Shown: positions 28,805 to 37,592 of the stretch, one piece after another
How positions within the stretch are numbered: position 1 is the first letter of the stretch
How the letters are laid out: every line of letters begins with the position of its first letter
NCBI GenBank assembly: GCA_946886075.1
Contig: CAMPHR010000005.1
Span: forward strand, 60,329 to 124,328
Reading direction: 5' to 3'
Length of the DNA stretch: 64,000 bases
Source: an uncultured Novosphingobium sp.
GTDB lineage: Bacteria > Pseudomonadota > Alphaproteobacteria > Sphingomonadales > Sphingomonadaceae
The notes under the pieces: model-generated
The model's input: the letters and a program-made list of their open reading frames with translations, nothing else
Told to the model about the DNA's origin: nothing
The model's database searches: none
Made by a program: the position numbers and the translations under genes

Positions 28805-28993
28805 TTATTTGCCCAGCTTTTCGGCGGGAATCGTCTTTTCCACCCGCTGCTGCGGCTGTTCTCCGCCGCGCGACCAGAGCAGCGCGACCAGACCCACAAG
28901 CAGGACGATCAAAACAATGGGGATGATAGGCAGGCGCGTCCCGCGACGGCGTGAGCTGCTTTCAAAGGTGCTGAAGGAACGATTGCTTCTCAT
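28805..28993 (-). CDS. Small single-helix membrane protein
   Basis: A 62-residue protein: Arg/Ser-rich N terminus (SSSRRRGTRL), one membrane helix (about residues 22-40, PIIPIVLIVLLVGLVALLW) and a short periplasmic-side tail ending AEKLGK. The inside-positive charge suggests N-in topology. No family assigned. Its stop is four bases from the start of the secreted protein gene, so the two may act together in the envelope. Confidence 0.75.
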   Translation of the reverse strand: MRSNRSFSTFESSSRRRGTRLPIIPIVLIVLLVGLVALLWSRGGEQPQQRVEKTIPAEKLGK

Positions 28994-29075
28994 GGATCCT
29001 TGTGCGGCCTAGCCGTTTCATTGAGGAAAGTTGCGATTTGCCTCTGCGACGGGGGGATGTATAGCCCCCTCCGCA

Positions 29076-29624
29076 ATGCAGCGAAACAGCAAATCCGTGC
29101 CCCCGCAGTCAAAGCGCGGTTCCATCGTCCTGATCGGGATGATGGGCGTCGGCAAATCGACGGTCGGACGCAGGCTGGCAGCGCGGCTCGGGCTCGCTTT
29201 CGTGGACGCTGACGAAGAGATCGAAAAGGCCGCGGGCATGACGATCACGGAAATGTTCGAGCGTTATGGCGAAGGCTATTTCCGTGACGGTGAACGGCGC
29301 GTGATCGCCAGGCTGCTGGATGATGAGCCCAAGGTTATCGCCACGGGCGGCGGCGCCTTCATGCAGGAAGATACGCGCGCACTGATCCTGGATGGGGCGA
29401 CGGCGATCTGGCTCGACGCCGACATCGATACATTGGTTGATCGCGTATCGCGGCGGGAAGGACGACCTTTGCTCAAGGGCAAGGACCCGCGCGTCGTGCT
29501 CACTGAATTGGCGGCGGTGCGGAACCCGGTCTATGCCCTCGCGCCTATTCATGTGAAGAGCATCGCTGCGCCGCATGAGGTCGCGGTCGAGAGTATTTTG
29601 GAGAAACTGGCCGCATGGCAATAG
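29076..29624 (+). CDS. aroK: Shikimate kinase
   Basis: A 182-residue kinase that phosphorylates shikimate with ATP in aromatic amino acid synthesis. P-loop GMMGVGKST is at 21-29, the shikimate-binding DADEEIE follows near residue 50, and the lid-region Arg is in RREGRPLL. The start MQRNSK is used; a longer in-frame start exists 15 codons upstream. It overlaps aroB by ten bases. Confidence 0.95.
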   Translation: MQRNSKSVPPQSKRGSIVLIGMMGVGKSTVGRRLAARLGLAFVDADEEIEKAAGMTITEMFERYGEGYFRDGERRVIARLLDDEPKVIATGGGAFMQEDTRALILDGATAIWLDADIDTLVDRVSRREGRPLLKGKDPRVVLTELAAVRNPVYALAPIHVKSIAAPHEVAVESILEKLAAWQ

Positions 29625-30724
29625 TCCGCGTCGCGCTGGATGCGCGCAGCTATGACATCGTGATCGAACAAGGCGCGCTGGATCGCGCGGCCGACCATCT
29701 CGGCTCCTATGCGCGCGGCGGCAGGCTGGTCGTCGTGACGGACACCAATGTCGCGAAGGCGCAGCTCCCCCGGCTTGAAAACAGCCTGGGCGGCGCTGGC
29801 ATCACGGTTCAGCCGATCATCCTTCCCGCAGGTGAGCAGACGAAGAGCTGGCGCCATCTTGAGCAGTTGCTGGACCAGTTGCTGACATTGGAAGTCGAGC
29901 GCGGCGACCATGTCGTAGCGCTGGGTGGCGGCGTCATCGGTGACCTGGTCGGCTTTGCCGCGTCGATCCTGAAGCGCGGGTGCCATTTCATTCAAGTGCC
30001 GACGACGCTGCTTGCCCAGGTCGACAGTTCGGTCGGCGGCAAAACCGCGATCAATGCGACCGCCGGCAAGAATTTGATCGGCAGCTTTTATCAGCCAGGC
30101 CTCGTCCTTATCGACCCGTCGACCCTCGACAGCCTGCCGCATCGGGAGACCCGCGCGGGCTATGCCGAAGTGGTGAAATACGGCCTGATCGACGATCCTG
30201 AATTTTTCGCATGGTGCGAGGCTGAGGGTCATCGTCTGCTGGCCGGCGATCACGAGGCGCGTACGTTCGCGATTGAACGAAGCGTGCGCGCAAAGGCGGC
30301 TATCGTCGCCGATGACGAGCGCGAAACCTCCGGGCGCCGTGCGCTGTTGAACCTTGGCCACACGTTCGGACATGCGCTGGAGGCGGATACGGGCTTTTCC
30401 GATCTTCTGCTGCATGGCGAAGGCGTCGCGGCGGGCATGGCGCTCGCCTTCCGCTATTCCGCGCGGCTCGGGCTATGCCCGGCAGAGGATGCCGACCGGG
30501 TGACGGCGCATTTGAAGTCCGTCGGACTGCCGCATGACCTTGCCAGCGCGCGTGTGACGGCGGATGGCGCTGCTTTGGTGGCGCATATGTTGCACGACAA
30601 GAAAATGGCAGCGGGGACGCTCCCCTTCCTGCTTGCGCGAGGGATTGGGAAGACGTTCCTGTCGAAGGATGTCCTATTGGATGATGTGGCGGCGTTCCTC
30701 GACGAGTATCGCGCGGAGGGTTAG
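29615..30724 (+). CDS. aroB: 3-dehydroquinate synthase
   Basis: A 369-residue NAD- and metal-dependent enzyme forming 3-dehydroquinate from DAHP. NAD-binding region GDHVVALGGGVIGDLVGFAAS, the QVPTTLLAQVDSSVGGK block (parts shown) and metal-ligand region LLNLGHTFGHALE with His are clear. The start overlaps aroK, giving tight coupling. The end runs into a palindromic repeat element rather than another gene. Confidence 0.97.
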   Translation: MAIVRVALDARSYDIVIEQGALDRAADHLGSYARGGRLVVVTDTNVAKAQLPRLENSLGGAGITVQPIILPAGEQTKSWRHLEQLLDQLLTLEVERGDHVVALGGGVIGDLVGFAASILKRGCHFIQVPTTLLAQVDSSVGGKTAINATAGKNLIGSFYQPGLVLIDPSTLDSLPHRETRAGYAEVVKYGLIDDPEFFAWCEAEGHRLLAGDHEARTFAIERSVRAKAAIVADDERETSGRRALLNLGHTFGHALEADTGFSDLLLHGEGVAAGMALAFRYSARLGLCPAEDADRVTAHLKSVGLPHDLASARVTADGAALVAHMLHDKKMAAGTLPFLLARGIGKTFLSKDVLLDDVAAFLDEYRAEG

Positions 30725-30733
30725 ATTGACTAC

Positions 30734-30880
30734 TCCCCTCCCGCAGGCGGGAGGGGTCGGGGGTGGGCCCGCGCAACGTCGCCTTCCTCTAAAAGGCCAG
30801 AGCAGAAGCTCGCTCCGCTCGCACCCACCCTTGAACAGAGTCACATGCCTCTGTTCAACCCCTCCCGCCTGCGGAGGGGA
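30734..30880. repeat. Composite palindromic intergenic repeat
   Basis: Two near-identical inverted copies of a C-rich unit (CCCCTCCCGCAGGCGGGAGGGG at 30735-30756, and its inverse at 30859-30879 lacking one base) bound the element. Inside are a perfect ten-base inverted repeat TTGAACAGAG / CTCTGTTCAA (30831-30840, 30849-30858) and matching GGGTGGG/CCCACCC blocks. This is the look of dispersed sphingomonad REP-like elements. It lies in the 232-base gap between aroB and rpmE. Confidence 0.8.
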
Positions 30881-30905
30881 ATGTCTGCTAAAACGACCGC
30901 ACAAC

Positions 30906-30930
30906 AAAAAGGGCGCCCAAAAGGCGCCCT
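30906..30930 (-). terminator. Intrinsic terminator of rpmE
   Basis: Read on the minus strand, AGGGCGCC / GGCGCCCT is an eight-base stem followed by TTTTT. It starts about 27 bases after the rpmE stop. Confidence 0.9.
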
Positions 30931-30956
30931 CTCCATTCCTTCCCAAAAGGAAGCGA

Positions 30957-31181
30957 TTACTTCTTCAGCGTCAGGCCGCCAAAGCGCTTGTTGAAGCGAG
31001 CCACCTGGCCGCCGGTGTCCAGCTGGCGGTTGCCGCCCGTCCAGGCCGGATGAGACTTGGGGTCGATGTCAAGCGCCAGCGTGTCGCCTTCCTTGCCCCA
31101 GGTCGAGCGGGTCTGGAAGGTGGTGCCATCGGTCATCTGGACAGTGATCAGGTGGTAATCGGGGTGGGTATTGGCCTTCAT
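30957..31181 (-). CDS. rpmE: 50S ribosomal protein L31, zinc-free form
   Basis: A 74-residue L31. The N-terminal HPDYHLITV, the HPAWTGG block and the [13 protein letters not shown] end match RpmE. The Cys residues that bind zinc in C+ forms are all absent (there is no Cys in the protein), so this is a zinc-independent type. It has its own terminator and a long leader holding two palindromes. Confidence 0.95.
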   Translation of the reverse strand: MKANTHPDYHLITVQMTDGTTFQTRSTWGKEGDTLALDIDPKSHPAWTGGNRQLDTGGQVARFNKRFGGLTLKK

Positions 31182-31292
31182 GGGTCTGCTCCGTCAATGG
31201 GCCGGTTTCCGACCGGCCATGGATGCGAATTCTTGCGAAGGCGCGCGGTTACATGGGATCGGCCATAAAGGCAACCCCTGGCGGCCTCTAGA

Positions 31293-31359
31293 GCATCGTG
31301 CGCAAAAGCCAGTCTTGCGCCCGTCAGAGGTTGCCAACTGGCTTCAGCAAAAACGATGC
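31293..31359. repeat. Nested palindrome upstream of rpmE
   Basis: Outer arms GCATCGT (31293-31299) and ACGATGC (31353-31359) enclose inner arms AAGCCAGT (31306-31313) and ACTGGCTT (31337-31344). The flanks CTAGAGCATCGTGCG and CGATGCGACAACATA resemble a dispersed alphaproteobacterial intergenic repeat. It occupies most of the gap between fabZ and rpmE and could fold in the rpmE leader. Confidence 0.6.
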
Positions 31360-31408
31360 GACAACATATAACCGCGCGTGGATCGTGCGTATGATTTAGC
31401 GCAGCGTG

Positions 31409-31891
31409 CTAGTCTTCCGGCGCATCGGCAATCATGGCGACGAAGTTCGCCTCGGCGCACAGCTTGCCGTCCACCATTGCCTTGCCCACGAATTTGCACA
31501 CGCGGCCCCGCATCTGGAGCATTTCGACATGCAGATCGAGCAGGCAGCCCGGCTCCACAGGATTGCGGAACTTCGCGCCGTCGATGCTCATGAAATAGAC
31601 CAGCTTGCCCGAGCCGCGCAGACCAAGCGTCTCAACCGTCAGCACGCCCGCTGCCTGCGCCATCGCCTCAACGATCAACACGCCCGGCATGATCGGACGG
31701 CCAGGGAAATGGCCCTGGAAGAATGATTCGTTGATCGAGACGGCCTTGACCGCGTGGATCTTCTCGTTGGGCACGAGATTGACCACGCGGTCAACGAGCA
31801 GCATCGGATAGCGGTGCGGCAGCGCCGCCATGATGCCACGAATGTCGATGGCGTTCATGGCGGCCGGTGCCGCTTCAACTTCCCCCGTCAT
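31409..31891 (-). CDS. fabZ: 3-hydroxyacyl-ACP dehydratase FabZ
   Basis: A 160-residue hotdog-fold dehydratase of fatty acid synthesis. Catalytic His61 lies in [11 protein letters not shown] and Glu75 in [19 protein letters not shown] is the family start. It follows skp by nine bases. In most Gram-negatives lpxD and lpxA flank fabZ here; both are missing. Confidence 0.97.
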   Translation of the reverse strand: MTGEVEAAPAAMNAIDIRGIMAALPHRYPMLLVDRVVNLVPNEKIHAVKAVSINESFFQGHFPGRPIMPGVLIVEAMAQAAGVLTVETLGLRGSGKLVYFMSIDGAKFRNPVEPGCLLDLHVEMLQMRGRVCKFVGKAMVDGKLCAEANFVAMIADAPED

Positions 31892-31900
31892 CGGCTGATA

Positions 31901-32563
31901 TCAGCGCGAGGTCGGCTGCTGCGACGGGTTGGCGGGAGCTGCGGCGGCAGGCGTCGGAGCCTGACCACGCGCACCGCCCGGCTGCCAGCCTGCGGGCGGC
32001 GTGATGCCGACGCTCGGCACCAGCGCATTGAGCTCAGTGACGACCTGCTGCGTGATATCCACAGTCGGCTGATAGGAAACAGTCGCGTCGGGCGCGAGGA
32101 TAAGGTCCACCTTCGCCTTCGTCATGGCCGACTTGAGCGCATCCGACAGCTTGGCCGAAATCTGCTCTTCGACATAGGCGTTTGCGAGCGCGATCGGCTG
32201 GCCCAGGCGCTGCAGTTCGGCCTGACCGTTCTGCCCTGCCTTCTGATAGGCTTCATACTGGGTCTGGATGGCAGGCGTGGGCTTGTTGCCCGCAGCCTTC
32301 ATCGCTGCTTCAAGCGCCGTGCCCTTGGACTTCAAGTCAGCGTCGATTGCATTCTTGCGCGCGGTGAAGCTGTCGATCTGCGCCTTGTAAGTCGTCTGAA
32401 TCTGCGAACGAGCCGTGGTGTAGGCCGAACTGGTCGCGACCGCCCGCTGCAGGTCCGCAACGGCAATCCCGGTCTTCGACTGAGCTGCGGCAGGCACGCT
32501 GGTCAGCGCGATGGCAGTCATGGGCGCAAGAGCAAGCGCCGCGGCCTTGAGCATCTTATTCAT
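31901..32563 (-). CDS. skp: OmpH/Skp-type periplasmic chaperone
   Basis: A 220-residue secreted protein with signal peptide (about 1-28, ending VPAAAQ) and a long helical, coiled-coil-like centre rich in Ala, Gln and Lys, as in Skp, which holds unfolded outer-membrane proteins in the periplasm. The C-terminal Ala/Pro/Gln tail is an extension. Its ATG shares one base with the bamA stop (TAATG), so translation is coupled. Confidence 0.9.
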   Translation of the reverse strand: MNKMLKAAALALAPMTAIALTSVPAAAQSKTGIAVADLQRAVATSSAYTTARSQIQTTYKAQIDSFTARKNAIDADLKSKGTALEAAMKAAGNKPTPAIQTQYEAYQKAGQNGQAELQRLGQPIALANAYVEEQISAKLSDALKSAMTKAKVDLILAPDATVSYQPTVDITQQVVTELNALVPSVGITPPAGWQPGGARGQAPTPAAAAPANPSQQPTSR

Positions 32564-35208
32564 TAGAATTGAGTCCCTACGTTGAAGCTGATGAGCTGAG
32601 TGTCGTCCCCTGGTTCCTTGAGCAGGGCCTTGGCGATGTCGATGCGGAACGGCCCGAACGGCGAGTTCCAGTTGACACCAAAGCCCACGGAAACACGCGG
32701 CTTGAGCGTGTCGCCGAGATAAACTTCTTCAAATCCAGTGCCATCGAGATAGTCCACCGTATAACCAGGCGCCGACACATTGGAGCAATTGCCCAAACCA
32801 GCCGCTCGCTCAGGCGCACGGCCGGGATTATTTGAACCCGTAACCGGCGTAAGCGAACAGAAGCCTGGGAAATTGGTAGGCACAGGGTCACGGAGTCCGG
32901 CGACCGCGCCAGCATCCACAAAGATCGATGGACGTAGGCCCATCTCGCGAGCGCCGGAGCCCAGCGGAATTTCTACCTCGGCACGGGCGAGATAGTAGAT
33001 CTTCCCGCCAAGCGCGTCGTCACGTGTGTTGTTGTTGCCCGAATTGCGGATGAACGAACCCGGGTTATCCGGATCTTCAATCAGGGAGTAACGCTTGATA
33101 CGCGGTCCGATCCCGCGAATGTCGAAGCCGCGAATTTGCGGGTTACCGAGGAAGAAGCGGTCGGTCAGGCGCACCTTGTCAACCACGGCCCCGGAGGCGT
33201 CCCGGCGCTCGCCTTCAAGCGAATGGATATATCCGCCCTCGGCCGAAAGCGAGAAAATGAACCCGCCGCCCAACGGCCAGAACTTCGACCCGTTGAAGCG
33301 CGTCCGAATATATTTGACGCTGCCGCCAAGGCCCGCGAAATCCTGGCTCAGCACGACATTATGCCCGCGCGTCGGACGGATGCGGTTGTCGCGGTTGTCG
33401 TAGATCAGCGAGTAGCCAAGCGAGGACGTCGTCCGCTTGCCGATCGCATCGCAAAGATAGCGGCCCGCCAGGATCGGGTCGCAGACGCCGTTGGTATAAT
33501 ATGTGTCCTCATCGAGGCTCACATCGTCCAGATTGAGGCTGTAGCGCAGCGCCAACGACATATATTCCGTGATCGGCACACCCGCACGTATCTGGAAGCC
33601 GGTCGTGGTCTGCTTATAGGTCGTGTCGCGATCATTGTTGTTGAGATAGCGGAAGCTATTCAGGTCGCGACGATAGATATCGCCGCCCAGCGCGATATTC
33701 TTGTCCATGAAGTAGGGCTCGGTGAAGCCAACTTCGACCGACTTTGAATAGCTCGAATAATTGACGCTGGTGCGCAGTTCCTGGCCCTTGCCGCGGAAGT
33801 TGCGCTGCGTGATCGACGCTGCGACGATGAAGCGCTCCAGCGAGGAGAAGCCTGCCGACAGCGACAGCTCACCCGTCGATTTTTCCTGAACGTTGGTTTC
33901 CAGCACGATGCGGTCGGGCGCGGAGCCCGGCTTCTGCTCAATATCCAGCTTTTCCTGGAAGAAGCCGAGCGAGTTGATGCGGTCCTTCGAACGCTTGACG
34001 AGGAAGCTGTTGAACGCATCGCCTTCGGCCAGGCGGAATTCGCGGCGGACAACCTTGTCCTGCGTTAGCGTGTTACCGTTGATGTCCACCCGCTCGACAT
34101 AGACACGCGGAGCGTTGGCGATGCGGAAATTGATCCCCATCGTCAGGCTGTCCTTGTCGCGGTTGAAGTCCGGCTGAACGTCGGCGAAGGCGTATCCGAA
34201 CAGACCGGCCGTCTCGCTCAGCGTATCGACCGTATCCTCGACCTGCTTGGCATTATACCAGTCGCCCTTCTTCATCGGCAGCGTCTTGGTGAGCGACGTA
34301 CCCGACAGGTCGCGAATGTCGGATTCGACCTTCACGTCGCCGAATTTGTAGCGCTTCCCTTCCTCGACCACATAGGTGATGATGAAGTCCTGCTTGTCGG
34401 GCGTCAGTTCCGCAACGGCCGAAATCACGCGGAAATCGGCATAGCCTTCGGTCAGGTAGAATTGGCGCAGCTTCTGCTGGTCATAGGCCAGGCGATCCGG
34501 ATCATAGCTGGTGCCGGAGGAAAAGACGCGGAACCAGCGCGACTGCTTCGTCACCATCTGGCTGCGCAATTCGCCGTCGCTGAACTTGTCGTTGCCGATG
34601 ACGTTGATCTGGCGGACCTTCGACTTGGGACCTTCCGAGATTTCAAAGACGATATCGACGCGGTTCTGGTCGAGCTGCACCATCTTGGGTTCGACCGTAG
34701 CGGCAAAGCGGCCCTGACGACGATAGAGTTCGATGATGCGGGCGACGTCGGCGCGAACCTTCGACCGGGTGTAGATCTGGCGCGGGGCGAGCTTGATCTC
34801 CGGACGGATCTTGTCTTCCTTCAGCCGCTTGTTGCCTTCCAGCACGATGCGGTTGATAACCGGATTTTCCTTCACCTCGACGGTCAGCGCACCGTTATCG
34901 TTGCGGATCTGGACGTCGGCGAACAGCTCGGTCTCGTAGAGATCGCGCAGCGCCTGATCGAGCGATTCCTGGGTGAAGGGCTGGCCGATGCGGAGCTTGG
35001 TGTATGATAGCACCGTGTCGGGTTCGAGCCGCTGCTGGCCCACGACGCTGATGCTGCGGACCGTTCCGGCTGCGGGAGCAACGGCCGGGACCGGCGCGGC
35101 AGGCTGTGGGGCTTCCTGCGCCAGCACGGGAACCGCGGACAGGCCGCCGATCATCGTCGTTGCCAGAAGGGCCGCGACAACCGGGCGCTGTCTCTTGCTG
35201 CTCATCAT
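32563..35208 (-). CDS. bamA: Outer-membrane protein assembly factor BamA
   Basis: An 881-residue Omp85 protein: signal peptide (ending PVLAQ), five POTRA repeats (from about residue 50 to 400; for example IRSISVVGQQRLEPDTVL) and a C-terminal beta-barrel ending in an aromatic residue (FNVGTQF). The barrel loop motif is IRGFDIRGIGPR near residue 690. It inserts beta-barrel proteins in the outer membrane. The start MMSSKRQRP is used over a longer frame lacking signal features. It follows rseP by about 90 bases. Confidence 0.97.
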   Translation of the reverse strand: MMSSKRQRPVVAALLATTMIGGLSAVPVLAQEAPQPAAPVPAVAPAAGTVRSISVVGQQRLEPDTVLSYTKLRIGQPFTQESLDQALRDLYETELFADVQIRNDNGALTVEVKENPVINRIVLEGNKRLKEDKIRPEIKLAPRQIYTRSKVRADVARIIELYRRQGRFAATVEPKMVQLDQNRVDIVFEISEGPKSKVRQINVIGNDKFSDGELRSQMVTKQSRWFRVFSSGTSYDPDRLAYDQQKLRQFYLTEGYADFRVISAVAELTPDKQDFIITYVVEEGKRYKFGDVKVESDIRDLSGTSLTKTLPMKKGDWYNAKQVEDTVDTLSETAGLFGYAFADVQPDFNRDKDSLTMGINFRIANAPRVYVERVDINGNTLTQDKVVRREFRLAEGDAFNSFLVKRSKDRINSLGFFQEKLDIEQKPGSAPDRIVLETNVQEKSTGELSLSAGFSSLERFIVAASITQRNFRGKGQELRTSVNYSSYSKSVEVGFTEPYFMDKNIALGGDIYRRDLNSFRYLNNNDRDTTYKQTTTGFQIRAGVPITEYMSLALRYSLNLDDVSLDEDTYYTNGVCDPILAGRYLCDAIGKRTTSSLGYSLIYDNRDNRIRPTRGHNVVLSQDFAGLGGSVKYIRTRFNGSKFWPLGGGFIFSLSAEGGYIHSLEGERRDASGAVVDKVRLTDRFFLGNPQIRGFDIRGIGPRIKRYSLIEDPDNPGSFIRNSGNNNTRDDALGGKIYYLARAEVEIPLGSGAREMGLRPSIFVDAGAVAGLRDPVPTNFPGFCSLTPVTGSNNPGRAPERAAGLGNCSNVSAPGYTVDYLDGTGFEEVYLGDTLKPRVSVGFGVNWNSPFGPFRIDIAKALLKEPGDDTQLISFNVGTQF

Positions 35209-35301
35209 CGCTGTCACCCGCTCTACCCTTTTACAAAAAAGCATATGTTCGTTCACGCCGGGAAACACGGCGCTAAATCGCGCCTCCCTGCCCGATACGG
35301 C

Positions 35302-36435
35302 TTAGCCGATCAAGCCGGACAGGCGTTCCCAGAGCCCGAAAGAAGATAAATCGTTGAAAGTCACCAGCATCATCATGGCCAAAAGGACTGCCAGACCCGA
35401 TCGATACGCCCATTCCTGCACCCGCTGGCTGACCGGTCGGCGCTGTATCGCCTCCACCCCGTAGAACAGCAGATGGCCGCCATCCAGCATCGGGATTGGC
35501 AACAGGTTGATGAACCCCAAGTTAATCGAGATGAGGGCCATGAAGAATACGAAGCTCTCCGGTCCGAGAGTCGCCGCCTGACCGGAAACCTCGGCGATCT
35601 TGAGCGGCCCGCCCAGCTCCTTCACCGAACGGCCACCGCCCAAAATCTGTCCCAGCGTCTCGATCATCGTGCGGATGATCTGCCCGGTCTGCTTGAACGC
35701 CACCGCAGGCGCGCGCCAGAACGGGACTGGTTCGATTACAGGCTGCGCAGGCGCAATGCCAAGGCGTCCAACCTTGAACTTATTGCCAAAGCCATCCTGC
35801 TCCTGAACAGCACCGACGCGGCCCGGTTTATCGATCGTCTTGCCGGACCGTTCGATGACGATCGTCACCGGCTCGCCCGGACGGATCTGCGCGTAGAGAC
35901 GAAGGTCATCGAAGGTCGTCATCTCCCGGCCGTTCAGTGAGACGATGCGATCGCCCGGCAGTATCCCTGCCGCAGCTGCCGCGCTGCCGGTCTGCACCTT
36001 CCCCGCGACGGCGGGTGTCCGGCTCTCGCCATATACGAATGCGAATGTGGACAGGATGAGGATGGCGAAGAGGAAGTTGATGAAGGGCCCCGCCGCCACG
36101 ATCGCCGCCTTCTGCCACAATGGCTTGGCCGGGAAGCTTTCGGCGCGTTCGCTAGCGGGAAGCTGAAGCCATGCCGGGTCCGTCTGGCTGGCGGCGTTCA
36201 TGTCGCCCTTGAAGCGGACGTAACCGCCCAGCGGAAATGCGCCGATGCGCCACCGCGTACCACGCCTGTCCACCCATGCCGCCAATTCCGGGCCGAAGCC
36301 GATCGAAAAGGCCTCTGCCTTAACGCCGAACCAGCGGCCGACGAGATAGTGGCCGAGCTCGTGCACGAACACCAACGGCCCAATGACCGCTACAAAGGCG
36401 AGGACCGTCAGCAGGAACCCGGGATTTTGGATCAA
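35302..36435 (-). CDS. rseP: Site-2 protease RseP
   Basis: A 377-residue intramembrane zinc metalloprotease. The zinc motif is HELGH at 25-29 in the first helix; a PDZ domain lies in the middle (SAAAAGILPGDRIVSLNG), and NLLPIPMLDGGHLL near the C terminus supplies the third ligand Asp. It cleaves membrane-bound anti-sigma factors and remnant signal peptides. Start overlaps the dxr stop by four bases. Confidence 0.95.
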   Translation of the reverse strand: MIQNPGFLLTVLAFVAVIGPLVFVHELGHYLVGRWFGVKAEAFSIGFGPELAAWVDRRGTRWRIGAFPLGGYVRFKGDMNAASQTDPAWLQLPASERAESFPAKPLWQKAAIVAAGPFINFLFAILILSTFAFVYGESRTPAVAGKVQTGSAAAAAGILPGDRIVSLNGREMTTFDDLRLYAQIRPGEPVTIVIERSGKTIDKPGRVGAVQEQDGFGNKFKVGRLGIAPAQPVIEPVPFWRAPAVAFKQTGQIIRTMIETLGQILGGGRSVKELGGPLKIAEVSGQAATLGPESFVFFMALISINLGFINLLPIPMLDGGHLLFYGVEAIQRRPVSQRVQEWAYRSGLAVLLAMMMLVTFNDLSSFGLWERLSGLIG

Positions 36436-37592
36436 GCAGTCAATCTTTCCATCACTTGGCCCGCCATGCGTCGCGCCTGTGCATCCGCTTCGAGCACATC
36501 GTCGATCCCGCTTGGCACTGGCGCGCTATAGCGGTTCAGAACGTCCTCCACAATCATGGCGATATCAAGGAAGCCGATGGCCTTATTCAGGAAGGCCGCC
36601 ACTGCCACTTCATTGGCGGCGTTCAGGATCGCGGGTGCGAGGCCGCCATGCTCCGCCGCGTGTCGGGCAAGGCGGAGGGCGGGGAAGCGGACGTCGTCGG
36701 GCGCTTCGAAATCAAGCCGTCCGGCTTCCGCGAGGTTGAGCGGCTTGCAAGGAGTCTCCATCCGGTTGGGCCACGCCAGCGCGCTCGCGATGGGGATGCG
36801 CATGTCCGGCGATCCAAGCTGCGCCAGGGTCGAGCGATCGCGATATTCGACCATCGAGTGGATGATCGATTGGGGATGGACCAATATCTCGATCCGCTCC
36901 AACCCTACCGGGAACAAGTGCGCCGCCTCGATCAGTTCCAGGCCCTTGTTCATCATCGTGGCGCTGTCGACACTGATCTTTGCGCCCATAGACCAGTTGG
37001 GATGAGCAACCGCCTGCGCTGGCGTGATCTCGCGCATCTCGTCCCGGCTGCGGGCACGGAACGGACCACCGCTGGCGGTCAGGATAATCCTTGCCACATC
37101 GTCCAAGCGGCTACCGGCAAGGCATTGGAAAATCGCATTATGTTCGCTGTCGACCGGCAGCAGCGTGGCGCCTGACTGGGCCGCTGCTTCCATCATCAGG
37201 GCGCCTGCCGAAACAAGCGATTCCTTGTTGGCGAGCGCTACCGTACCGCCCGCCTGCAGCGCCGCCATCGTCGGGCGCAGGCCCGCGCAGCCGACGATCG
37301 CCGCCATGGTCCAGTCGGCACCTGCTTCCGCGGCTTCGACCAGAGCAGCTTCGCCCGCAGCCGCTTCGACGCCAGAACCCGCCAACGCGGCTTTCAGCGA
37401 GTCATAGCGGGCGGGATCGCCGGTCACCGCGATCTGCGCATTACATTCGCGCGCCACCTTGGCGAGGCCATCGACATCGCTATGCGCGGTTATGGCAATG
37501 ACCTCAAAGGCATCGCGGTCACGCCGGATGAGGTCGAGCGTGGACATGCCGACAGAGCCCGTCGCGCCGAAGATGGAAACTTTGCGCGTCAT
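36432..37592 (-). CDS. dxr: 1-deoxy-D-xylulose 5-phosphate reductoisomerase
   Basis: A 386-residue NADPH enzyme, first committed step of the MEP isoprenoid route. The NADPH motif is IFGATGSVGMSTLDL, substrate-binding LPVDSEHNAIFQCL and metal-binding VDSATMMNKGLELIEAAHLF are clear. The ATG before TRKVSIFG is used; a longer open frame is not family-like. It overlaps cdsA and rseP by four bases at each end. Confidence 0.97.
   Translation of the reverse strand: MTRKVSIFGATGSVGMSTLDLIRRDRDAFEVIAITAHSDVDGLAKVARECNAQIAVTGDPARYDSLKAALAGSGVEAAAGEAALVEAAEAGADWTMAAIVGCAGLRPTMAALQAGGTVALANKESLVSAGALMMEAAAQSGATLLPVDSEHNAIFQCLAGSRLDDVARIILTASGGPFRARSRDEMREITPAQAVAHPNWSMGAKISVDSATMMNKGLELIEAAHLFPVGLERIEILVHPQSIIHSMVEYRDRSTLAQLGSPDMRIPIASALAWPNRMETPCKPLNLAEAGRLDFEAPDDVRFPALRLARHAAEHGGLAPAILNAANEVAVAAFLNKAIGFLDIAMIVEDVLNRYSAPVPSGIDDVLEADAQARRMAGQVMERLTA

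Noticed and set aside
30734..30880. CRISPR-like array
   Set aside because: The repeats are inverted, not direct, there are only two units, and no cas genes are present.
35230..35260. GTTCGTTC upstream of bamA as a LexA site
   Set aside because: The two GTTC units are directly adjacent instead of seven bases apart.
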